From JAWKXU01 sp964468045 (GTDB lineage: Bacteria; Pseudomonadota; Alphaproteobacteria; Sphingomonadales; Sphingomonadaceae), in assembly GCA_964468045.1 (NCBI GenBank), contig CAYXTO010000013.1, positions 28,999 to 92,998 on the forward strand: a DNA stretch of 64,000 bases, read 5' to 3'. How positions within the stretch are numbered: position 1 is the first letter of the stretch; each line of letters opens with the position of its first letter. The translations under genes and the position numbers were made by a program. The notes beneath the pieces are model-generated. The model was given only the letters and a program-made list of their open reading frames with translations. It was not told the origin of the DNA and searched no databases. Shown one piece after another: positions 42,134 to 50,462 of the stretch.

Positions 42134-44533
42134 ATGGCGAAGCTCGCATCACGGTCTCTTGCAACCATACTGCTCATCATCGGCCTGATGGTCGGATTGG
42201 GCGGAGCCTGGCTCATCGTGCTGGGGGGCTCGCCCTATTATCTTCTCGGCGGCATGGCCGTGGCGCTGTCCGGGTTCTGGCTGTGGCGCTCCAACTCCCG
42301 CGCCGGCTGGCTCTATGCGGCCTTCCTGATCGTCACCGCCTTGTGGGCGCTGTGGGAAGTCGGCCTCGATGGCTGGCAGCTGACCGCACGCATCATCGGT
42401 CCGGCCCTGTTCGGTCTGTTCTTCGCGCTGCCCGGTGTGAGGAAGCAGATCGGCAAGAGCGGATGGGCCGCTGCCGCTGCCGGCCTGCTGGGTTTCCTGG
42501 TGGTGTTCGGCGCGGCCCTGCGCTCCCCGATGGAAGTGGCCGCGGACAAGGCACCCCAGGTGCGCACGGCGCAGACGCTCGGTAACGACAACGAATGGAG
42601 CGCCTGGGCCCGCGACAATGCCGGATCGCATTTCTCCCCCCTGAGCCAGATCACCCCGGCCAATGTCGACAAGCTCGAACTCGCCTGGGAATTCGACACC
42701 GGCTACGACCCGATGACCGATGCCGCGCCCAGTCCGCTCCAGGCGACTCCGCTGATGGTGGATGGCCGGCTTTACCTCTGCACGCAGACCAACGTCGTCT
42801 TCGCGCTCGATCCGGAAACCGGCAAGGAACTCTGGCGCTTCGATCCCAAGGTCGACCCGACCGGCGGCACCGCCGTGCGTACCTGCCGCGGCGTGACCTA
42901 TTATGAAAGCCAGGCAACGGCGCCCGCCCAAGGTGCTGGTGCTGCTGGTACGGCGCCTGCCGCCGTGCCCTTCTGTGCTCGCCGGATCATCACCGGCACC
43001 TTCGGCGCGCAGCTGATCGCGCTCGACAGCGCCACCGGCAAGCCCTGCCCGGGCTTCGGCGAAAACGGCATCGTCGACCTCAAGGAAGGCATGGGCGAAG
43101 TGCTGCCGGGCTATTATCATATCTCTTCGGCCCCCACGATCGTGCGCGGTACGATCGTCGTTGGCGGCTGGGTGGCCGATAATCTGAGCGCCAATCAGCC
43201 GTCCGGCGTCATCCGCGGCTTCGATGCGGAAACCGGCCGGCTGCGCTGGGCATGGGACGCCGGCAATCCGGCCAACCGGAACGGCCCGCCGCCGGGACAA
43301 TGGTATACCCGCTCGACTCCCAACAGCTGGGCCCCGATGAGCGCGGACGAGGAACTGGGCCTCGTCTATGTGCCTACCGGCAATCCCGCGCCGGACTATT
43401 TCGGCGGCTACAGGTCGCAGGCGAGCGAGACGTACGGCAGCGCGGTCGTCGCGCTGGATGCGCAGACGGGGGAGCCGAAATGGCATTTCCAGACCGCGCA
43501 CCATGATCTTTGGGATTATGACGTCGCATCCCAGCCCACGCTGTTCAACTTCCCCGGCAAGAACGGGCCGATCCCGGCCCTGGCCCAGGCGACCAAGCGC
43601 GGCGAATTGTTCGTGCTGGATCGCCGGACCGGCACACCGCTGACCCAGGTCGTCGAGAAGCCTGCGCCGCAAAGAGGCAAGGTGCCGGACGATCGCCTCT
43701 CCCCGACCCAGCCGTTCTCCACCGGGATGCCCAGCTTCGCCGGGGATCGCCTGACCGAAAAGGACATGTGGGGCATCACTCCGATCGACCAGCTGTTCTG
43801 CCGGATCTGGTTCAAGCGGCTGCGGTATGACGGGCCGGTGACTCCTCCGGGGCTGGACGAGGCGATCGTCTATCCCAGCATCGGCGGCGGCATGAACTGG
43901 GGCGGCGTGGCGTTCGATCCGGATCGCCGGATCATGATCATCAATTCACTCTATTATGCAACGCTGCTGTCGCTTATTCCGCGGGTAGAAGCCGACCGGC
44001 AGATCGAAGCGGCAGGCAAGGCGGGCGACAGCCACGATCTGGCGCTGGCCGCCGCACCGCTGCCGATGGCCGGGACGCCCTATGGCGCTCGGGTGCGGGG
44101 TTTCACGACACCGCTCAACACGCTGTGCCACGCGCCGCCCTATGGCCGGATGACGGCGGTCGACATGGATACGCAGAAGATCCTCTGGCAACGTCCGGTA
44201 GGCACCGTCCAGGATAGCGGCCCGCTCGGCCTCAAGGTCGGCCTGCCGATCCGCATGGGCATGCCGGGCTTCGGCGGATCTCTGGTTACACGCAGCGGCC
44301 TGACGTTCTTCGGCGCCCAGAAGGAGCAAGCCTTCCGCGCCTTCGACACCGCGACCGGAAAGGAACTCTGGTCCACCCGGATGCCGGCATCCGGCAATGC
44401 GAATCCGATGACCTATAGCGGCCCCAGGAGCGGGCGCCAGTTCGTCGTGATTGCCGCCAGCGGTCACGTCACCTCCCAATCCTTGCCTCTGGGCCGGACT
44501 TTCCGCGCTTATGCCCTTCCGGAGAAAAAATGA
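42134..44533 (+). CDS. Membrane-bound PQQ-dependent dehydrogenase (glucose/quinate type)
   Basis: 799 residues. About the first 130 contain several transmembrane helices (TILLIIGLMVGLGGAWLIVLGG onward, to LLGFLVVFGAAL). The rest is a periplasmic quinoprotein propeller: EWSAWARDNAGSHFSPLSQITPANV, LELAWEFDTGY, ETYGSAVVALDAQTGEPKWHFQTAHHDLWDYD and MTYSGPRSGRQFVVIAASG. It resembles membrane glucose/quinate dehydrogenases and passes electrons to ubiquinone. The substrate is probably a sugar-like or alicyclic alcohol. ATG 42134 has GGAGGGAGAAG. PQQ synthesis genes are not in the window. Confidence 0.9.
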   Translation: MAKLASRSLATILLIIGLMVGLGGAWLIVLGGSPYYLLGGMAVALSGFWLWRSNSRAGWLYAAFLIVTALWALWEVGLDGWQLTARIIGPALFGLFFALPGVRKQIGKSGWAAAAAGLLGFLVVFGAALRSPMEVAADKAPQVRTAQTLGNDNEWSAWARDNAGSHFSPLSQITPANVDKLELAWEFDTGYDPMTDAAPSPLQATPLMVDGRLYLCTQTNVVFALDPETGKELWRFDPKVDPTGGTAVRTCRGVTYYESQATAPAQGAGAAGTAPAAVPFCARRIITGTFGAQLIALDSATGKPCPGFGENGIVDLKEGMGEVLPGYYHISSAPTIVRGTIVVGGWVADNLSANQPSGVIRGFDAETGRLRWAWDAGNPANRNGPPPGQWYTRSTPNSWAPMSADEELGLVYVPTGNPAPDYFGGYRSQASETYGSAVVALDAQTGEPKWHFQTAHHDLWDYDVASQPTLFNFPGKNGPIPALAQATKRGELFVLDRRTGTPLTQVVEKPAPQRGKVPDDRLSPTQPFSTGMPSFAGDRLTEKDMWGITPIDQLFCRIWFKRLRYDGPVTPPGLDEAIVYPSIGGGMNWGGVAFDPDRRIMIINSLYYATLLSLIPRVEADRQIEAAGKAGDSHDLALAAAPLPMAGTPYGARVRGFTTPLNTLCHAPPYGRMTAVDMDTQKILWQRPVGTVQDSGPLGLKVGLPIRMGMPGFGGSLVTRSGLTFFGAQKEQAFRAFDTATGKELWSTRMPASGNANPMTYSGPRSGRQFVVIAASGHVTSQSLPLGRTFRAYALPEKK

Positions 44534-45018
44534 TGGCCAGCCTTGCAGTCAGCCCGTTCAGCCCGCCCGAACTGCTCGAGAAAGCGAGCAGTGACGATGC
44601 GCGGGAGTGGGTTCCAGCGGCCATGGACGGCGTGTGGATGCGTCCTTTGCTGTTCGATACCGTTGCTGGCGCATGGGTGAATGTCACGCGGCTGGAACGG
44701 GAAGGCTTCATCAGCCGCCATGCGCATCCCTGCCCGGTCCACGCCTATGTGCTGTCCGGCCAATGGCGCTATGCGGAAAGGGACTGGATCGCAACCGCAG
44801 GCAGCTACCTGCTCGAACCGCCGGGCGACATCCACACGCTGATGGGATTACCAGGCGGGTCGGAAACGCTTTTCTGGATTGGCGGAACGTTGGTCGAACT
44901 CGACGAAAACGGCAATACGACCGGCTATGCCGATGTGTTCACCCGCATCGAACAGGCTGCAAAGCACTTCGAAAAGGTCGGGCTTGGCCGCGATTACGTG
45001 AAGCGTTTCATTCGCTGA
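44530..45018 (+). CDS. Cupin, 2,4'-dihydroxyacetophenone-dioxygenase-like
   Basis: A 162-residue single cupin. FISRHAHPCPVHAYVLSGQWRYAE supplies the metal-binding His cluster, and LLEPPGDIHTL the last His. The layout resembles 2,4'-dihydroxyacetophenone dioxygenase, which splits a C-C bond beside a ketone with Fe2+. Oxidative cleavage of a ketone made by the dehydrogenase just upstream is possible. Its ATG overlaps the stop of the PQQ gene (ATGATG), so the two are translated together. Confidence 0.82.
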   Translation: MMASLAVSPFSPPELLEKASSDDAREWVPAAMDGVWMRPLLFDTVAGAWVNVTRLEREGFISRHAHPCPVHAYVLSGQWRYAERDWIATAGSYLLEPPGDIHTLMGLPGGSETLFWIGGTLVELDENGNTTGYADVFTRIEQAAKHFEKVGLGRDYVKRFIR

Positions 45019-45040
45019 CGTCGAACCGGTTTGGTCCAGG

Positions 45041-45074
45041 AAAAAAGCCGCGCCCGTCAGGACGCGGCTTTTTT
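45041..45074. terminator. Strong rho-independent terminator (bidirectional)
   Basis: AAAAAAGCCGCG (45041-45052) pairs with CGCGGCTTTTTT (45063-45074), 12 bp with a 10-base loop, then more T. It separates the cupin from the converging Baeyer-Villiger gene. The stem core resembles the terminator at 27685. Confidence 0.92.
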
Positions 45075-45093
45075 TATTTCACTTCCCGGGTTT

Positions 45094-46752
45094 TCAGGCG
45101 TCGACCAAGGCCCCCTGACGCATCACGAAGCCTTCGTAACCGTTGGCTTTCACCTCCGCCACCTTCGCGCGGTAGGCGGGATTGCCGCCATTATACACCA
45201 GCAGGCGATGGCCCCGCTTAGCGCCTTCGCCGAACTCGCCCCAGAACCAGCTGTTGGTGGCGGTGGTGAGCAAGGTCTGGTTGGCGACATCATAGACATG
45301 CTGCGTCCATTCCTCCGCGGCGCTCTCTTCCGTTTCGATCCGTTCCACCCCATTGTCCTTCATGTACTGGAACAGGTCCGCGACCCATTCCACCTGGGCT
45401 TCGGAACAGCGCGGGATATTGCAGAACGTGGCACCGTTGTGCGCACCGACCAATGTGAAGAGATTCGGAAATTCGGGAATCTGGAGGCCAAGATAGGTGA
45501 AGGGGCCGTTGAACCAGGCTTCCTTCATCGTTTTTCCACCGATCCCGCGAATATCCATCTGCTTGATGCCGCCGATGATGGCATCGAAGCCGGTGGCATA
45601 GATGATCATGTCGAGATCGTACTTGGCATGCTCCGTTTCGATGCCTTCGGGCGTCATGCGCTGGATCGGATCTTCGTGAATATCCACCAGATGGACGTTC
45701 GGCTGGTTGTAGGCCTCGTAATACTTGGTTTCCATCGGCACGCGCTTCAGGCCGAAGCCGTGGTCCTTGGGAATCAGCTTTTCCGCGACCTTCGGATCCT
45801 TCACCCGCTCGCGAATCTTCTTGGCGATGAAATCGGTGATGTAGCCATTCACCTTGGGATCGGTGAACATGTCCGCATAATGGCCGACCCAGATGGCGTA
45901 GCCTGACTGGTTGTAAAGCTCTTCGAACAGAGCCTCACGCTCCTCATGCGTCGTACCTTCGGCCGTTTCGTACATGAAATCGTGCTGGAAGCCGGAATTG
46001 GTGTTTCCGCACTTCTCGAAGATCTTCGGATAGTTCGCCTTGATCTCGGCCATGCGCTCCGGCTCGATCGGCTTGTCGCACAGCGGCGCGCACCAATTGG
46101 GATGGCGCTGAAAGACATAGAGCTCGCCGGCCGTCTTGGCCACTTCCTGGATGACCTGAACCCCGGTTGCGCCGGTGCCGATCACACCCACGCGCTTGCC
46201 CGCGAAATCGACCTTCTGCCCGCCATAGCCATCGCGCTCATGCGGCCAGTAATAGGTGTGATAGGTCTCGCCCCGGAACAGGTCCATGCCCGGATAGTTG
46301 GGCATATTCGGATGAGAGAGCGCCCCGACGCAAGTCAGCAGGAAGCGGGACTTGTACACCTCCGCATTGTCCAGCTCGACCGACCAGCTGTTTTCCTCAT
46401 TGTTGAAGATGGCCTTCTTGATCTGCGTATTGAACGTGATGTCCTTGCGCACATCCATCTTGTCCGCCGCCTTGCTGAAGAACTCGTTGAGTTCCGGCTG
46501 GGTGGCGAATTCGGTCTTCCAGTCCCATTCCTGCAGCAGCTCGGGCAGGAACGAATAGGGATAGGTGTAGGATTCCGAATCCAGCTTGCAGCCCGGATAG
46601 CGGTTCATCGTCCAGGTGCCGCCCACATCCCCGTTCTTCTCGAACGCATGGACTGAATAGCCCATCTTCCGCAGACGATAGAGCGTATACATCCCGGTGA
46701 TGCCAGCACCGATGATGATGACATCGAAATCCAGATCAGACCTTTGTGCCAT
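45094..46752 (-). CDS. Baeyer-Villiger monooxygenase (type I, class B flavoprotein)
   Basis: 552 residues. FAD site GAGITG (15-20), NADPH site GTGATG, and the complete fingerprint FRGETYHTYYWP (159-170), which fits FxGxxxHxxxW(P/D) of Baeyer-Villiger enzymes. GGTWTMNRYPGCKLDSES resembles cyclohexanone and steroid-type monooxygenases. It converts a cyclic or side-chain ketone into a lactone or ester, giving substrate to the esterase or lactonase genes here. ATG 46752 has GGGAG. Two TTGATCAA elements lie upstream. Confidence 0.93.
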   Translation of the reverse strand: MAQRSDLDFDVIIIGAGITGMYTLYRLRKMGYSVHAFEKNGDVGGTWTMNRYPGCKLDSESYTYPYSFLPELLQEWDWKTEFATQPELNEFFSKAADKMDVRKDITFNTQIKKAIFNNEENSWSVELDNAEVYKSRFLLTCVGALSHPNMPNYPGMDLFRGETYHTYYWPHERDGYGGQKVDFAGKRVGVIGTGATGVQVIQEVAKTAGELYVFQRHPNWCAPLCDKPIEPERMAEIKANYPKIFEKCGNTNSGFQHDFMYETAEGTTHEEREALFEELYNQSGYAIWVGHYADMFTDPKVNGYITDFIAKKIRERVKDPKVAEKLIPKDHGFGLKRVPMETKYYEAYNQPNVHLVDIHEDPIQRMTPEGIETEHAKYDLDMIIYATGFDAIIGGIKQMDIRGIGGKTMKEAWFNGPFTYLGLQIPEFPNLFTLVGAHNGATFCNIPRCSEAQVEWVADLFQYMKDNGVERIETEESAAEEWTQHVYDVANQTLLTTATNSWFWGEFGEGAKRGHRLLVYNGGNPAYRAKVAEVKANGYEGFVMRQGALVDA

Positions 46753-46814
46753 AAGGCATCTCCCAATTCAGCAGCTGTGCCGATTCCGGCTAAGCTCCGG
46801 GATATTCTAGCGCC

Positions 46815-46859
46815 TTGACCTTGATCAAGAAAGCGAATCTTTCTCGGCTTTTGATCAAG
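46815..46859. promoter_or_regulatory. FNR/CRP-like box and repeated TTGATCAAG upstream of Baeyer-Villiger gene
   Basis: TTGAC-CTTG-ATCAA (46815-46828) lies 62 bases before the start codon. TTGATCAAG occurs at 46821-46829 and again at 46851-46859, exactly 30 bases apart, about three helical turns. The first box matches the site at 1565-1578 in form and distance from the gene. The second copy touches the end of the upstream EthD gene. Probably activator or repressor sites; the binding protein is unknown. Confidence 0.5.
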
Positions 46860-46865
46860 GCCTCG

Positions 46866-47654
46866 CTAGAGCGCCCACTCGCGCTCAACGTAGGGATACT
46901 CCTTCCCGGAAAACAGGAACGACTGCCCCAGCTCTATGAAATTGCGCTCGTCCTGAGCCGCCGTCAACCTGGCCTGTTCCACATCGGCGCCGCCGGGAAC
47001 ACGCGAGCGGTCGAACCACGCCTCGGCATGCCCGATAAACCGCCCCACTCCGAAGCCGAGCGCCGACGCGACCTGCCCGGTCAGCGGATAATCGCGGCGA
47101 TGGACCTGATAATAGCAGGTGGTGCCCCGCGCGACGGCATGGGAGCGGACCAGCGGGCCATGCTCGGTCAGCCAATAGCTTTGGGCCTCGGCATCGGTCA
47201 TGCCGGCGCGCGGCATCAGCGGAAAGGCGAGCTTCAGCAGCGGCGTGCGCGGCCGCGCGGCGACACGCCCGGGAGCGGAGGAAACCTGCGGAAATTCGTG
47301 CGCCAGCCAGCACAGCGATCCGGCCGCGTCGATAATTCCCTCGCCCGCCTGGCGGACCAGAGCGAGCGCAGAAGCGCCCCCAGAAGAGCCACAGAGCGAC
47401 TCAAGCGCATCATGGGATGGCCACCAGAAGTCCGCCATCGCCTCGAACGGGCTGATCAGGCTGCCGCGCAACTCCGTTGCGATGCGATCGCCTTCCGCTG
47501 CATCGGGGTCGGCATGGAACTGGACGTAGCGGATCAGCCCGAGCTTCGCCTGCAAGCCCGCGACGGCGGGCCCGACCACATCCCGTAAGCCGGCGAAGAA
47601 CGCCTCGGGAGCCAGCGCCGCATCGCGTTTCAGAAGACAGACCAGCCTTATCAT
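46866..47654 (-). CDS. EthD-domain protein
   Basis: A 262-residue protein with two ferredoxin-like halves of the EthD/dimeric alpha-beta-barrel type: RLVCLLKRDAALAPEAFFAGLRD at the start, and LKLAFPLMPRAGMTDAEAQSYWLTEHGPLVRSHAV in the second half, with the typical YW-EHGPLV pattern. EthD proteins support ether or ring oxidation, or act as small-ligand isomerases. It is next to the kinase partner gene (47697), 42 bases away, so it belongs to that unit. Confidence 0.82.
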   Translation of the reverse strand: MIRLVCLLKRDAALAPEAFFAGLRDVVGPAVAGLQAKLGLIRYVQFHADPDAAEGDRIATELRGSLISPFEAMADFWWPSHDALESLCGSSGGASALALVRQAGEGIIDAAGSLCWLAHEFPQVSSAPGRVAARPRTPLLKLAFPLMPRAGMTDAEAQSYWLTEHGPLVRSHAVARGTTCYYQVHRRDYPLTGQVASALGFGVGRFIGHAEAWFDRSRVPGGADVEQARLTAAQDERNFIELGQSFLFSGKEYPYVEREWAL

Positions 47655-47696
47655 TCCTACATCCCCTCCGCACGATCGAGGATAGCCCCGATCGCC

Positions 47697-48197
47697 TCAG
47701 ATCACCGTTTCGAGCGGCGGCAGCTTGTCGCGGTCAGGATCGATCCCGTTGCCCTTGAACCACACCCGGCTGCGCAGCGCATCCTTCTCGCCATAAGCGA
47801 GAATTACATCCCAGGCACCGCGTGGCAATGGCTTGCGGCCTTCATCGCCGAGGATGACCCGGTCGATCGCATGGCCGAGCGTGCAGATGCCCCCATTGAG
47901 CGCATCGATATCGTACAGGTCGAGATCCGCCACCTGACCGAGCGCGGCGCGCAGACCGGCGGCCTGCTCATCATCCACCTCGGGCGCGAGCGCTTCGGCC
48001 AACTCGCGGATCATCCGGAAGGAACCGGCTTCGTAGCGCACGGCGTGCTTCCATTGATCCTTGAGCATGGCGAGATGGCCGACGATCAGGCGCACCTGCT
48101 CCTGCGCCAGTTTCTGGTCATCCGGAATGGCGGGAGCGACCACTTCCTGCATCGCCTTCATCATGTTCCTGAAGCGGACATCGACACTGGGCAGCAT
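47697..48197 (-). CDS. Small kinase-partner protein (LvaB/DUF6285-like), copy 1
   Basis: A 166-residue protein, mostly helical by eye. The start reads MLPSVDVRFRNMMKAMQEVV, then APAIPDDQKLAQEQVRLIVG. The copy at 62002 has the same pattern: M-PS-D-R-R-M-KA-VV-PAI-D-K-A-EQ-L-IG-L. The C-terminus differs and has a KPLPRGAWDVIL segment. TGATG joins it to the APH kinase, one base overlapping. In the levulinate pathway the small protein LvaB supports the APH-type kinase LvaA; the present pair probably has a similar relation, but the resemblance to LvaB is judged from memory. Confidence 0.7.
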   Translation of the reverse strand: MLPSVDVRFRNMMKAMQEVVAPAIPDDQKLAQEQVRLIVGHLAMLKDQWKHAVRYEAGSFRMIRELAEALAPEVDDEQAAGLRAALGQVADLDLYDIDALNGGICTLGHAIDRVILGDEGRKPLPRGAWDVILAYGEKDALRSRVWFKGNGIDPDRDKLPPLETVI

Positions 48198-49384
48198 CAG
48201 ATTTCCTCCTTGAGCATCTTGGTGATCTGTTCGAGGAAAACCGCGCCCGCCGAGCCGAGCCAGGTCATCACGTTTTCCTGATGATTGGTGTGCCCTTCGG
48301 CGACGCGCATCGCCTGGCCGAGATCCATCACCGCGCATTTGTAGGCGTTCAGCATCTCATACCAGCGCAACTTGACCGGATCGATCACATTGCCCGACAG
48401 CTGCTGATATTTTTCCAGAAACTCTTCGCGCGGGAGAAAGCCGGAAACGAGGAACTGCCCGTTGTCGTCGAGATAGCCGAACAGGCGCTGGATGGTCCAG
48501 GCGATGTCCTCATGATAATCGCCCAGATGGCCCAGCTCCCAGTCGAGCACGGCCGTGAATTGCCCGCTCGGCTCCTCGAACATGAAATTGCCGATGCGCA
48601 GGTCGCCGTGCACCACCCCGACCTTGTCGCAAACCGGGATGTTCTCCCGCAGCCAGCGTTCGCACAGGGTAATGATCGGCACGGGCTCGACTATCGCGTT
48701 CCAGTAAAGGCCGGACCAGAAGTTCAGCTCCCACAACGCGGCATCCGTGGTGCCCGCCCTCGGCCTGGCGAAGAGCGAGAGATCCTTCGAACGCCAGTCC
48801 AGCCCATGGGTCTTGACGAATGCATCGACGAACTGGGGCGTAAGCTTGGGCGCGATGTCGTCGAAGCGGGTGCCCATGCCCGACACGCCCTTGGCCCCGC
48901 CGCTGGTGGGCTCGGTCACCCCGGAAACGAATTCCAGGATGGAGCCCGCCTGATCCAGTATGTCGGCATCGACATCGACGTGGCGGATCGTGGCGACCGG
49001 CAAGGTGCCGATCATCGCGTTCTGCAATTGCGCCTCGCGACCGCGGCAGGATTGGGAAATCCCTTCCGGCGGATCCATCCGCAGGACGAGCTTCTCGCCG
49101 CCCGGCCTGTCGGCATGGGCCACATCGAAAATGAACTGCTCCTTGGAAGCCCCGCCGGACATGCGGCGCACGTTCGCGATGGTGGCGTCCTTGTAGCCGA
49201 GATGATCGAAATAGCGCTTGAGCATCGCCGCGATCTCGTCACTCGTGCGGGCGCGATAAGGCCCCTTCCGCCGATAGGCGAGCGTGCGCTCCAGAACCCA
49301 TTTCTGCCGGGGGTCCATCGCATCGCGATCCCATGGATCGGCAAAGGTCTTATCGTCCCCTTCGCGGACTTCCTCTTCAAGCAT
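48197..49384 (-). CDS. APH-family kinase (LvaA / ACAD11-N-terminal-like), copy 1
   Basis: A 395-residue phosphotransferase. MSGGASKEQFIFDV (75-88) is the nucleotide loop; HGDLRIGN (259-266) is the catalytic loop; DWELGHLGDYHEDIAW (281-296) carries the metal Asp. Such proteins phosphorylate small hydroxyl compounds; relatives of the LvaA and ACAD10/11 type phosphorylate 4-hydroxyacyl-CoA so that the group can be eliminated. ATG 49384 is preferred: AGGAG lies six bases before it, whereas ATG 49390 touches the site. The neighbour order AttH-like, kinase, partner is repeated with the other module, in a different order. Confidence 0.87.
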   Translation of the reverse strand: MLEEEVREGDDKTFADPWDRDAMDPRQKWVLERTLAYRRKGPYRARTSDEIAAMLKRYFDHLGYKDATIANVRRMSGGASKEQFIFDVAHADRPGGEKLVLRMDPPEGISQSCRGREAQLQNAMIGTLPVATIRHVDVDADILDQAGSILEFVSGVTEPTSGGAKGVSGMGTRFDDIAPKLTPQFVDAFVKTHGLDWRSKDLSLFARPRAGTTDAALWELNFWSGLYWNAIVEPVPIITLCERWLRENIPVCDKVGVVHGDLRIGNFMFEEPSGQFTAVLDWELGHLGDYHEDIAWTIQRLFGYLDDNGQFLVSGFLPREEFLEKYQQLSGNVIDPVKLRWYEMLNAYKCAVMDLGQAMRVAEGHTNHQENVMTWLGSAGAVFLEQITKMLKEEI

Positions 49385-49435
49385 CTGCATCTCCTTGGTG
49401 CCGGTCTACCCAGCCGGCCTGAACCTCGAGTGAAA

Positions 49436-50374
49436 CTAGTTTCCGTTGCCGCGCCACGGGAAATTGAAGCCGCCTTCGCCCATGCCATAGCCGAGCGTGC
49501 CGTCCGCGAGCCGGAACTCCATCATCTGCTCGACCATCATGAAAGTGTCGAACGGATAGTGCCAATGGAACATCGGCTTGCCTGTGAACTCCCACAGGCG
49601 GCCGGTTTCATCCCATATCTTCCAATGGCCCGATTTGAAGCGGACGCCGTCTTCGTAATATTCGATTTCCTCTTCCATACGGTCGATCGCCATCCAGCGC
49701 GTGCCATCATGCAGGATTTTCTGATAGCTGTGCCCGTGGTCGGTGATGCCGTGGACGGCGACGCAGGCCATGCCATTGTCGAAGATCGGCCAGACGAGGC
49801 GATAATGGTGAAGCCCGGACCAGTTGCGCGGCCCCGCGCTGATATCGCGCCAGCCCGTGGTATCGATCGCCACGGTTTCGCCATTCTTCAGCTTGAGCGT
49901 ACCCTTGACCGAGCACACGCCCTCGGGGTGGTAGAAACTCAGCTCGCGCCCGATCGCGTCATCGTCGCTCTTCTCGTCCTTGCCGACATGGATGCTGTCG
50001 CAAAGCTCGAACAGCTGATCCCACAAGAGATCCGCCGAGAAATCCTCATGCGCGATGGTGACCCTGCAGCTCTGGAGGGGTTTCTCGACCTTGAAGGTAA
50101 TCCCGGCCAGGGTGACGCCCGGATCGGGCCGATCCTCGGTATAGGGGAGGTTCATGTTGCTGCGCAGGAACAGCGGCTTTCCATCGCGGAAGAAGATCGC
50201 CCAGCAATTGCTTTCACCGAGGTTCTCCAGAAACCCCATCCGGATGAAGGCGCCGCAGCCCGTGTGGCGGTCATAGAAATTGAAGAAGTAGCTCTGGTTC
50301 CATTTGCGGATGTCCGGATTGCGGATCAGCTTCTCGCAATCCCGCTGCAGGGCATCCAGAGTCAGCTCGGTCAT
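49436..50374 (-). CDS. AttH/CrtC-like lipocalin-fold protein, copy 2 (divergent)
   Basis: 312 residues, no signal peptide. Compared with the copies at 26682 and 60996 it keeps D-x-S-x-GPR as WRDISAGPRNW (175-185), the GYG-pattern end (LGYGMGEGGFNFPW), and WNQSYFFNF near the N-terminus. It lies 51 bases upstream of the kinase in one transcript. ATG 50374 has GGGAGAG; a longer frame reaches into the terminator. Likely a hydrophobic-ligand-binding or hydrating protein; function unproven. Confidence 0.7.
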   Translation of the reverse strand: MTELTLDALQRDCEKLIRNPDIRKWNQSYFFNFYDRHTGCGAFIRMGFLENLGESNCWAIFFRDGKPLFLRSNMNLPYTEDRPDPGVTLAGITFKVEKPLQSCRVTIAHEDFSADLLWDQLFELCDSIHVGKDEKSDDDAIGRELSFYHPEGVCSVKGTLKLKNGETVAIDTTGWRDISAGPRNWSGLHHYRLVWPIFDNGMACVAVHGITDHGHSYQKILHDGTRWMAIDRMEEEIEYYEDGVRFKSGHWKIWDETGRLWEFTGKPMFHWHYPFDTFMMVEQMMEFRLADGTLGYGMGEGGFNFPWRGNGN

Positions 50375-50411
50375 GTTTCTCTCCCGTATTTGCGTTGCCC
50401 CATACGCAAAA

Positions 50412-50438
50412 GAGCCCCGGCCGTAAAGCCGGAGCCCC
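50412..50438 (-). terminator. Rho-independent terminator after TonB receptor
   Basis: On the minus strand GGGCTCCGGC pairs with GCCGGGGCTC (two G-U pairs), followed by TTTT. It closes the TonB receptor transcript, so the AttH-like/kinase unit needs its own promoter or reads through partly. Confidence 0.75.
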
Positions 50439-50462
50439 CATTGCAACCGATTTTTGTTCGGA

